Shown: positions 1 through 5,854, counted from the first letter of the stretch. The stretch is 6,005 bases of DNA from Eubacteriales Family XIII. Incertae Sedis bacterium (GCA_031278255.1 JAITKU010000200.1:1-6005); one strand, 5' to 3'. Translations and numbers: made by a program. The notes: generated by a model from the letters alone, not told the origin.

Positions 1-12
1 GTTGCGATATTC

Positions 13-22
13 AGGAGGTGAT
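13..22 (+). promoter_or_regulatory. Ribosome binding site of rny (extended Shine-Dalgarno)
   Basis: AGGAGGTGAT is complementary over ten bases to the usual 3' end of bacterial 16S rRNA. The AGGAGG core ends at 18, so a start codon is expected near 24-28. An in-frame TGA at 19-21, inside this site, caps how far the rny frame can extend upstream. The only ATG nearby (38-40) is in another frame and meets a stop two codons later. This site therefore decides the rny start (ATA at 28, or less likely ATC at 25). Confidence 0.85.
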
Positions 23-27
23 ATATC

Positions 28-1575
28 ATAGCTATACATGTATTAATCAGCTGTATTGTCGGAGTGCTTGCCGCAGCCATCGGGCTGTTGATTGGATATA
101 TACTCAGAAAATCTAAGGCGGAAAAGACAATCGGCAGCGCCGAACAGTTCGCGAAGAATATCGTTTTGGACGCGGAAAACAAATCGGAGGCCATGAAAAA
201 AGAATTGCTCATGGAGGCCCGTGAGGAGGTTCATCTGCTGAAAGACGAGGTGGACCGGGAGATCAAGGAGAGAAGATCCGAGATTCAAGAGGCGGAAAAA
301 CGCATCATCCAGAAAGAAGAATCCATCGAAAAAAAAACGGAGAACCTGGAGCGGAAAGAAGAGAATTTCCAGAAAAAAGAACAGGGCCTGATCGACAAAG
401 AAAACGAGTTGGACGCGCAGCTCGAGAGGCAACACGCGGAACTCGAGAGGATATCCGGCTACACCTCGGAGGAGGCCATGCAGTTGCTTTTGTCGAATTT
501 GGAAAAGGAGATCCGGGTTGAGGCCTCGATCCTGATCAAGGATATAGAAACGAAAGCCAAGGAAGAGGGGGAAAAGAAAGCCAAGGAGATCATCAGCGGC
601 GCCATACAGCGTTGCGCGGCGGATCATGTGGCGGAGAGTACGGTTTCCGTCGTACCCATTCCGAACGACGATATGAAGGGGAGGATCATCGGCCGCGAGG
701 GACGCAACATCCGGGCCATCGAGACGCTTACGGGCATCGATCTGATCATCGACGACACGCCGGAGGCCGTCATACTGTCGGGCTTCGATCCCGTGAAGCG
801 CGAGATCGCGCGGCTGTCGCTCGAAAAGTTGATCGTGGACGGGCGGATACATCCCGCCCGCATAGAGGAGATGGTCGAAAAGGCCGAGCGGGATGTGGCG
901 AACACGATCAAGGAAGAGGGCGAGCAGGCGACTTTCGAGGTCGGCGTACACAACCTGCATCCCGAACTCATCAAACTCCTCGGGCGGCTGAAATACCGGA
1001 CCAGCTACGGGCAGAACGTGCTGAAGCATTCCGTCGAGGTGGCGCATCTCGCGGGCCTGATGGCGGGGGAACTCGGCCTCGACGCCAAGGTGGCGAAACG
1101 CGCCGGGCTGTTGCATGACATAGGCAAGGCGATGGATCACGAGGTCGAGGGCACGCACGTGGATATCGGCATCGATATCCTGCGCAAATACAGGGAGTCG
1201 GAATCCATCATCAACGGCATGGCCGCGCACCACGGGGACTATGAGCCGAAGAGCCTCGAAGCGGTATTGATTACGGCGGCGGACGCGCTTTCCGCGGCGA
1301 GGCCCGGCGCGCGGCGCGAGACGCTCGAAACCTATATCAAGCGCCTGCATAAACTCGAGGATATCGCGAACACGACAAAGGGCGTGGAGCATTCCTACGC
1401 GATTCAGGCGGGACGCGAGATACGCATCATAGCGAAGCCGGATGAGGTCAGCGACGATGAGATCGCTTTTCTGGCCCGCGAGATCAGCAAGAAGATCGAA
1501 AGCGAACTCGAATATCCGGGGCAGATCAAGGTCAATGTCATTCGCGAGACGCGGGCCGTCGATTACGCCAAATAG
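28..1575 (+). CDS. rny: Ribonuclease Y, membrane-anchored endoribonuclease
   Basis: RNase Y makes the initiating endonucleolytic cuts in mRNA turnover at the inner face of the membrane, in many Firmicutes with degradosome partners. Read from 28 the protein has 515 residues, near the roughly 520 usual for the family. Visible parts: a hydrophobic N-terminal anchor (about 1-26); a long Lys/Glu-rich coiled coil (about 30-165); a KH RNA-binding domain with GRIIGREGRN from residue 218; an HD metal-dependent phosphohydrolase domain with H334, the H363-D364 pair (LLHDIGKAMDHE) and HHGD at 401-404; and the conserved end IRETRAVDYAK. No catalytic residue is missing. The start is unusual: the ribosome binding site points to ATA at 28. 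The alternative GTG at 64 has no spaced Shine-Dalgarno and would leave only about 14 hydrophobic residues, too few to span a membrane. The family call is near certain; the start is less so. Confidence 0.97.
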   Translation: MAIHVLISCIVGVLAAAIGLLIGYILRKSKAEKTIGSAEQFAKNIVLDAENKSEAMKKELLMEAREEVHLLKDEVDREIKERRSEIQEAEKRIIQKEESIEKKTENLERKEENFQKKEQGLIDKENELDAQLERQHAELERISGYTSEEAMQLLLSNLEKEIRVEASILIKDIETKAKEEGEKKAKEIISGAIQRCAADHVAESTVSVVPIPNDDMKGRIIGREGRNIRAIETLTGIDLIIDDTPEAVILSGFDPVKREIARLSLEKLIVDGRIHPARIEEMVEKAERDVANTIKEEGEQATFEVGVHNLHPELIKLLGRLKYRTSYGQNVLKHSVEVAHLAGLMAGELGLDAKVAKRAGLLHDIGKAMDHEVEGTHVDIGIDILRKYRESESIINGMAAHHGDYEPKSLEAVLITAADALSAARPGARRETLETYIKRLHKLEDIANTTKGVEHSYAIQAGREIRIIAKPDEVSDDEIAFLAREISKKIESELEYPGQIKVNVIRETRAVDYAK

Positions 1576-1624
1576 CGGACTTTCGCGCTTCCCCGAAGCG
1601 GCGGACGCGACGCGGACCAAGGAG

Positions 1625-1662
1625 CAGGGTATGCAGGGGCTTTGCGCATACCCTGTGTTTTT
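1625..1662 (+). terminator. Rho-independent terminator after rny
   Basis: CAGGGTATGC (1625-1634) and GCATACCCTG (1646-1655) form a perfect 10-bp stem around an 11-base loop, followed by TGTTTTT (1656-1662). It lies 50 bases after the rny stop and ends 13 bases before the ATG of the cysteine desulfurase gene, leaving no room for a promoter between them. The next operon must therefore start upstream of the hairpin or depend on read-through. A small hairpin (CGCTTC/GAAGCG, 1586-1600) lies just upstream. Confidence 0.85.
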
Positions 1663-1675
1663 ATGAGACGGAGAA

Positions 1676-2848
1676 ATGAGCATATATCTGGATAACGGCG
1701 CCGCGACGCGGCCCTACGACGAGGTGATCGCGTGCATGGACTCGGTCATGCGCGAGACCTACGGCAATCCCTCCGCCCTGCACGGCGCGGGCTTCGCGGC
1801 GGAGAGACTCGTGCGGGAGGCGCGCGAACGCGTCGCGGCCCTGCTCGGCGCGGACGTCGCGTGCGCGGTGTTCACCTCCGGCGGCACCGAATCAAACAAT
1901 ACGGCGATTCTCGGCGGCGCGCGCGCGCGCCGCCGGCAGGGGCGACGCGTGATTACGACGCGCGCGGAACACCCGTCCGTACTCGAAAGCTGCGCGGCAC
2001 TCGCCGCCGAGGGCTTTGAGATCGCCTTTGCCGAGGTGGACGGGGAGGGGCGCGCGATTCCCGCGTCCGTGGAAGCCTTGGTGAACGCGGACACGATCTT
2101 GATATCCTGCGCGCACGTGAACAACGAAACCGGCGCCATTCAGCCGGCGGAAGCCGTCTGCGCGATCGCGAGGGACTGCGAGCGGCGCACGGGCAAGCGG
2201 ATAGCGGTGCATGTGGACGCCGTGCAGTCTTTCGGCAAACTGCCCCTCGAAGCCTTGGCGCGCCGCGCGGACCTCATATCCGTAAGCGGCCATAAGCTGC
2301 ACGGACCAAAGGGCGTAGGCGCGCTCTTCGTCGGGCGGGACATCCGCGTAAAACCCCTGCTCGTCGGCGGGGGACAGGAGCGGGGCCTGCGCTCCGGCAC
2401 GGAGAACGTGCCGGCCATAGCGGGCTTCGGTCTGGCCGCGCACAGGGCGCGCGCGGACCTGGCCGCGCGCGCGGAAAAAGCGTCCGCCTGCAAACGGCGT
2501 CTGCTCGCGGCGCTTACGGCGGGAGCGGGCGAGATCAGGCTGAACGGACCCGGCGGCGCGGAGGCTTCCCCGTACATTTTGAACGTGAGCTTTCTCGGCG
2601 TGAGGGGCGAGGTCCTGTTGCACGATCTCGAACAGCAGGGCGTATTCGTTTCCGCGGGCGCCGCCTGTTCCGCAAAAAAAAAGGGCGGGAGCCACGTGCT
2701 GGCGGCGATGGGACTTTCGCGGGCGGAAAGCGAGGGCGCGATACGCTTCAGCTTCGGCGATTTCAATACGGAAGAGGAGGCGGATCGCGCGGCGGAGGCC
2801 GTATGCGCGGCGGTCGCGCGCTTTCGGAAACGCGGGCGGTACAGATAA
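1676..2848 (+). CDS. Cysteine desulfurase (IscS/NifS family), probable sulfur donor to ThiI
   Basis: This cytosolic PLP enzyme turns L-cysteine into alanine and holds the sulfur as a persulfide for transfer to an acceptor. The 390-residue length is typical of the IscS/NifS class. Visible landmarks: the N-terminal YLDNGAATRP; FTSGGTESNNTA, which binds the PLP phosphate; HVDAVQ at 179-184, with D181 and Q184 contacting the cofactor; the Schiff-base lysine K207 in SGHKLHGPKG; GGGQERGLRSGTENV; and the persulfide-carrying C331 in SAGAACSAKKK. The ATG at 1676 has a close GGAG (1670-1673). The gene stands 24 bases before thiI with no terminator between, as the dedicated desulfurase NifZ does beside thiI in Bacillus subtilis. 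Sulfur delivery to ThiI is therefore the likely job (inference from context). An A9 run (2674-2682) lies just after the C331 codon. Confidence 0.93.
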   Translation: MSIYLDNGAATRPYDEVIACMDSVMRETYGNPSALHGAGFAAERLVREARERVAALLGADVACAVFTSGGTESNNTAILGGARARRRQGRRVITTRAEHPSVLESCAALAAEGFEIAFAEVDGEGRAIPASVEALVNADTILISCAHVNNETGAIQPAEAVCAIARDCERRTGKRIAVHVDAVQSFGKLPLEALARRADLISVSGHKLHGPKGVGALFVGRDIRVKPLLVGGGQERGLRSGTENVPAIAGFGLAAHRARADLAARAEKASACKRRLLAALTAGAGEIRLNGPGGAEASPYILNVSFLGVRGEVLLHDLEQQGVFVSAGAACSAKKKGGSHVLAAMGLSRAESEGAIRFSFGDFNTEEEADRAAEAVCAAVARFRKRGRYR

Positions 2849-2872
2849 GCGGCCGCCCCGGAGGAACAATAC

Positions 2873-4072
2873 ATGAACGGAATATCGGATGACCGTAATA
2901 TATTTATCGTAAGGTGCGGGGAGGTCGCGCTCAAGGGCATGAACAAGCCCTATTTCGAGCGCATGCTCGCGGAGCGCGTGAAAAAGTTGCTGCGCCGCTA
3001 TGAGAACGTCGATGTCAAGCGCAGCGACGGCCTCCTGTTCGTGCGGGCCGACCGCGCGCACGCGCGCGAGGCGATTCTGGCGGAGATCGGCAAGGTATTC
3101 GGCGTTTCGTCCGTAAGCCCGGCCGTGGAAACGCTCTCCGATCTGGACGCGATCGGCGCGGCGGCGGCCGCTTTTTTGCGCGAGCGGGCGGAGAAAGACG
3201 GGATCGGGACCTTTAAGATAGAAGCCAAGCGCGCCGACAAGCGCTTTCCCGTCAAGTCCCCCGAGATCGCGAGCCGCGTCGGCGCGTATGTACTCGGGGT
3301 TTGCAAGGATTTGCGGGTGGATGTCCATAGGCCCGACTGCCGGCTTTTCGTGGATGTGCGCAAGGAATACAGCTATCTGTACGCGCAGAAGTTCGCGGGC
3401 TTCGGCGGCCTGCCGCTCGGCACGAACGGCAAGGGCCTTTCGCTGTTCTCGGGCGGTATCGACAGCCCCGTCGCGACTTTCATGATGGCGCGGCGCGGTA
3501 TGCGCGTCGAGGCTGTGCATTTCCACTCGTTTCCGTATACGAGCGAACGCGCGCGTGAAAAGGTCGAAACGCTCGCGCGTACGATCGCCGTTTACTGCGG
3601 CCGTTTCGACCTGCACGCGATCAACCTTTTGCCCGTGCAGGAACAGCTCGCGGAGCGCTGCCCGGAAGAGGAAATGACGATCTTGCTGCGGCGCTTCATG
3701 CTGCGGATCGCGGAGAGGGTGGCGATCGAAACGGGTTGCGGCGTGCTGATCACGGGGGAAAATCTCGGGCAGGTCGCCAGCCAGACGGCAGAGGCCCTCA
3801 TCGTTACGGACGAGGCGGTCAAGCTGCCCGTCATGCGTCCGCTGATCGCGTTTGACAAGACGGAGATCATCGATAAGGCGAAAGAAATCGGGACCTATGA
3901 AACCTCCGTACTGCCCTACGCGGATTGCTGCACGGTGTTTCTGCCGCGACATCCCGTCACAAAGCCCAAGATCGAGAGGATACGCAGGTCCGAAGCCTCG
4001 CTCGACGCGGAGGCGTTGATCGCGGCTGCGGTCGCCTCGCGGGAAACGGTCACGATCTATCCGGCGGTCTGA
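2873..4072 (+). CDS. thiI: tRNA 4-thiouridine synthetase ThiI (short form, no rhodanese domain)
   Basis: ThiI adenylates uridine 8 of tRNA and replaces its oxygen with sulfur to give 4-thiouridine, a near-UV sensor; in some bacteria it also supplies sulfur for the thiamine thiazole. The 399 residues show an N-terminal ferredoxin-like segment (VRCGEVALKGMNK near residue 14), a THUMP RNA-binding region (about 60-165) and a PP-loop ATPase domain with SGGIDS at 193-198, HSFPYTSERA and GENLGQVASQT at 295-305. DCC at 351-353 (YADCCTVFLP) probably holds the catalytic cysteine equivalent to E. coli Cys344. The protein ends soon after, so the rhodanese domain that carries the second cysteine in E. coli is absent, as in Bacillus. 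Sulfur must then come straight from a desulfurase, which fits the gene just upstream. The ATG has GGAGG (2860-2864) eight bases before it. Confidence 0.96.
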   Translation: MNGISDDRNIFIVRCGEVALKGMNKPYFERMLAERVKKLLRRYENVDVKRSDGLLFVRADRAHAREAILAEIGKVFGVSSVSPAVETLSDLDAIGAAAAAFLRERAEKDGIGTFKIEAKRADKRFPVKSPEIASRVGAYVLGVCKDLRVDVHRPDCRLFVDVRKEYSYLYAQKFAGFGGLPLGTNGKGLSLFSGGIDSPVATFMMARRGMRVEAVHFHSFPYTSERAREKVETLARTIAVYCGRFDLHAINLLPVQEQLAERCPEEEMTILLRRFMLRIAERVAIETGCGVLITGENLGQVASQTAEALIVTDEAVKLPVMRPLIAFDKTEIIDKAKEIGTYETSVLPYADCCTVFLPRHPVTKPKIERIRRSEASLDAEALIAAAVASRETVTIYPAV

Positions 4073-4742
4073 AAGCCGCGGCCATCGCCGCGAGTTCCCG
4101 CCTTGTCCTCTCCCACGGAAAGCCCGTCACGGTATGCACGTCGCCCACGATACGGTCCACGTGAACGCCGAAGCCGCCCTGCACGGCATAGCCGCCGGCC
4201 TTGTCAAAAGGCTCGCCGGACGCGATGTACGCCTCTATGACGCTCTGCGGATAATCCTTGAAAAACACCTGCGCCTCCTCGAAAAAGACGCGCTTTGACA
4301 CGGGTTCGTCGCGGCGGCTTTCGCCCGCCCCGCCCCGCGCGCGGACGCAGACGCCGCGCAAAACGGCCACGCCGGTGCAGACCGTATGGTCGCTGTTTCG
4401 CAGGACATCAAGCATGCGGCGCGCTTCCTCGCGAGACGCCGGCTTTCCGAATATCCCGGTCCCTTCCCTGTATACCACGGTGTCCGCGGCTATGACAAAG
4501 GGCGGCGCGCCGCCCCGGTTTTCCCGGGACGCGCCGTAAGTCCCTGCGGAAGCGAGGGCCTTCTTCAGCGCCAGATACATGACGGCCTGCCGCACGCTCA
4601 GGCCGCAGGGTATGCTTTCGTCGATGTCGGCGGGCAGCACGACGGGATCGATGCCGTGCGCGCGCAACATCTCTATGCGCCGCGGCGAACCCGAGGCCAG
4701 CACGACGGGAATACCCGCGAGGAAAGAAATATCCGCGCTCAT
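4050..4742 (-). CDS. maf: Maf-family nucleoside triphosphate pyrophosphatase
   Basis: Maf proteins are cytosolic house-cleaning enzymes that hydrolyse non-canonical or modified nucleoside triphosphates, or dTTP/UTP, to the monophosphate and pyrophosphate; Bacillus Maf is also linked to septum formation. Of 230 residues, the N-terminal LASGSPRR (15-22) is the phosphate-binding signature, AADTVV (85-90) carries the catalytic aspartate D87, FGKP (98-101) follows, and GEPFDKAGGYAVQG (176-189) is the second family signature. It is longer than the usual 190-200 residues because of extra segments near 68-80 and 134-150, rich in Gly, Ala and Arg. The ATG at 4742 overlaps the stop of the upstream lipoprotein gene as ATGA and has only a weak ribosome binding site, which suggests translational coupling. 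The in-frame ATG six codons upstream is less likely. The 3' end overlaps thiI by 23 bases. The substrate (YhdE or YceF type) cannot be settled here. Confidence 0.92.
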   Translation of the reverse strand: MSADISFLAGIPVVLASGSPRRIEMLRAHGIDPVVLPADIDESIPCGLSVRQAVMYLALKKALASAGTYGASRENRGGAPPFVIAADTVVYREGTGIFGKPASREEARRMLDVLRNSDHTVCTGVAVLRGVCVRARGGAGESRRDEPVSKRVFFEEAQVFFKDYPQSVIEAYIASGEPFDKAGGYAVQGGFGVHVDRIVGDVHTVTGFPWERTRRELAAMAAAFRPPDRS

Positions 4743-5383
4743 TCCGTAAGACCGTTCCATCTTTCGCTGTCGCGATTCCATTCCTGAAAATCGAGAACCG
4801 CCGTCGCGATACGATCCAGACCGAGTACGGCGACGATCTCGGCGTTTTCGTCGTAGACGGGCATAAAGGCCGACCAAACCGGGTCGTTCTCCTCGTATTC
4901 CCACGCGAACATTTCTACGGTTCCGCGTCCCGCAAAGGCTTCGCGTATCGCGTGGGTCGCCTCGCGCTCCTCGCCCGCGGGAGGCGGCGTACCCTTCGAC
5001 GCGCACAGGCTGATCCGGCACGTGCCCGCCTCCGCGTCGTAATCGCAGAGCAGATAGGCGTTGCGCGCGCGCGCGCGTATGCGCATTTCTTCAAGCAAAG
5101 CCAGCTGTTCGTCGTAGCGGGGATAATTGTGTTCGAGTCCGGAGGCCGTCATATCCCTGTACCAGTTCGCAAACTTTCCGTTCAGGCTGCTTCCGCCGGA
5201 TTTCACATTGCTCAGCGCGCGCTCCATGACCGTTTTGATTCTGTCGGGTATGAGGAGTTCCCCCTTGTCGTCGTATTTGGGTTTGCTTCCGAAACAGCCG
5301 GCCAGTGCCGGCGCCGCAAGGCAAAGAAGCAGCAGGATCGCGACGAATCTTCTGCGCGGCGTAATGCGTCCGCCGCGATTCAA
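4739..5383 (-). CDS. Putative lipoprotein with Cache-like sensory half, function unknown
   Basis: The proposed TTG start at 5383 has GGAG six bases before it and gives 214 residues. Residues 1-30 form a lipoprotein signal: positively charged RRR (10-12), a hydrophobic core, and the lipobox LAGC (27-30), with C30 as the lipidated residue. The mature protein should therefore sit on the outer face of the membrane. A helical-looking stretch follows (about 45-107). The C-terminal part has AYLLCDYDAEAGTCRIS (109-125) and VWSAFMPVYDENAEIVAVLGLD (169-190). This resembles the end of extracellular Cache ligand-sensing domains, which typically read 'sayaPIyd..G.vvavlGvD'. No transmembrane helix or signalling output domain follows. 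The Cache assignment is my inference from pattern and I would not name a ligand. The stop overlaps the maf start. The frame stays open far upstream (past 5800), but a signal peptide must be N-terminal, so I keep the short form. Confidence 0.75.
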   Translation of the reverse strand: MNRGGRITPRRRFVAILLLLCLAAPALAGCFGSKPKYDDKGELLIPDRIKTVMERALSNVKSGGSSLNGKFANWYRDMTASGLEHNYPRYDEQLALLEEMRIRARARNAYLLCDYDAEAGTCRISLCASKGTPPPAGEEREATHAIREAFAGRGTVEMFAWEYEENDPVWSAFMPVYDENAEIVAVLGLDRIATAVLDFQEWNRDSERWNGLTE

Positions 5384-5405
5384 ATTCGGCTCCGTCCGAA
5401 TTTGA
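5380..5405 (-). promoter_or_regulatory. Inverted repeat enclosing the lipoprotein gene's RBS and start codon
   Basis: On the minus strand, TCAAATTCGG and CCGAATTTGA form a perfect 10-bp stem around the six-base loop ACGGAG. The GGAG in the loop is the Shine-Dalgarno sequence, and the TTG start (5383-5381) lies in the 3' arm. In mRNA this would show the ribosome binding site while pairing the start codon, a layout that could tune translation. As DNA it could instead be an operator or the edge of a repeat element. The structure is seen directly; the role is inferred. Confidence 0.6.
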
Positions 5406-5647
5406 GCGCGGGAAGCACCCAAATTGTTGAACGGATGTTCCGCGGGGTTAGGGGCTTCGCCCGCCGCCCCGCAGAACACAGCCGGCGGGGGATTGCAAGC
5501 CCACGCGGGCCGGATGAAGCGCCGGTCCCCATGCCCAAAGTTACCATTCAAACCCCACGCAATTTTTGCCCATCTCGGAACCTGCCGGTCTATATCGGCT
5601 TCCTCACGCAGCTTTGTGTGCGCTCCGGGAGCCACCTCCGCTGTCCG

Positions 5648-5680
5648 TTTTGTCTGCCGAAGCGGAGCTTCGGGGCAAAA
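5648..5680. repeat. Hairpin-forming inverted repeat
   Basis: CCGAAGC (5657-5663) and GCTTCGG (5667-5673) pair around GGA, with TTTTG (5648-5652) and CAAAA (5676-5680) able to pair outside across a small internal loop. No T-run follows the stem on either strand, since the T-rich arm is on the 5' side in both readings, so it does not look like an ordinary terminator. Confidence 0.55.
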
Positions 5681-5725
5681 AGGCAACCGGTCCGGCAGAA
5701 CCCGATCTGAACACGCGTGCCCGGA

Positions 5726-5749
5726 AGGGTACTGTACCCTGAACGGGTA
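5726..5749. repeat. Two overlapping, mutually exclusive inverted repeats
   Basis: AGGGTACTGTACCCT (5726-5740) is a 15-base palindrome with a single central base. Its right arm is shared with a second inverted repeat, TACCC-TGAAC-GGGTA (5735-5749). In RNA only one of the two hairpins could form at a time; as DNA the first has the symmetry of a repressor operator. It lies about 165 bases downstream of the predicted minus-strand promoter. Confidence 0.45.
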
Positions 5750-5797
5750 AAAATATCGCGGCGTTTGAATCGTTTCGATTGAACCTTTGAACAGTGA

Positions 5798-5813
5798 CAT
5801 GCGTCCTCCTCCT
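5798..5813 (-). promoter_or_regulatory. Near-ideal ribosome binding site plus ATG without a recognisable gene
   Basis: AGGAGGAGGA (5813-5804) is followed by ATG (5800-5798), with seven bases between the AGGAGG core and the start codon. It is one of the two best initiation signals in the window. The frame it opens (MSLFKGSIETIQTPRYFYP...) runs without a stop into the lipoprotein gene, which would give 353 residues with a buried lipoprotein signal. I recognise no domain in the first 139 residues. It could be a leader peptide, a decayed gene, or part of a mobile repeat. Confidence 0.5.
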
Positions 5814-5819
5814 GCGCAA

Positions 5820-5854
5820 AACAGCCCCACAAGAACAGCCCCACAAGAACAGCC
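5820..5854. repeat. 14-base tandem repeat, 2.5 copies
   Basis: The unit CAGCCCCACAAGAA occurs at 5822-5835 and exactly again at 5836-5849, with a partial third copy to 5854. It sits between the predicted minus-strand promoter and the strong ribosome binding site. Fourteen is not a multiple of three, so copy-number changes would shift any reading frame crossing it. Confidence 0.85.

Noticed and set aside
43..1683. A 546-codon open frame on the minus strand, antisense to the whole of rny
   Set aside because: The plus strand encodes an unmistakable full RNase Y. The antisense frame has no domain, and its long run follows from the codon bias of the GC-rich gene opposite.
1892..3952. A 686-codon open frame antisense to the desulfurase and thiI genes
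   Set aside because: It crosses two well-identified genes and their gap, and reads as low-information Arg/Ala/His-rich sequence typical of a GC-rich shadow frame.
4743..5021. Upstream extension of maf to a 323-residue protein
   Set aside because: The added residues are an Arg/Gly-rich shadow of the lipoprotein gene in another frame. The Maf fold begins just after the ATG at 4742, which overlaps the lipoprotein stop as ATGA.
5648..5680. A bidirectional terminator at the GAAGC hairpin
   Set aside because: The stem is good, but no T-run follows it on either strand, so it lacks the key part of an intrinsic terminator.
4952..5710. A 252-codon plus-strand open frame across the lipoprotein gene and leader
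   Set aside because: It is mostly antisense to the lipoprotein gene, has no recognisable domain and no good ribosome binding site.
5820..5854. Start of a CRISPR array
   Set aside because: The repeats are only 14 bases and directly adjacent without spacers, so this is a simple tandem repeat.
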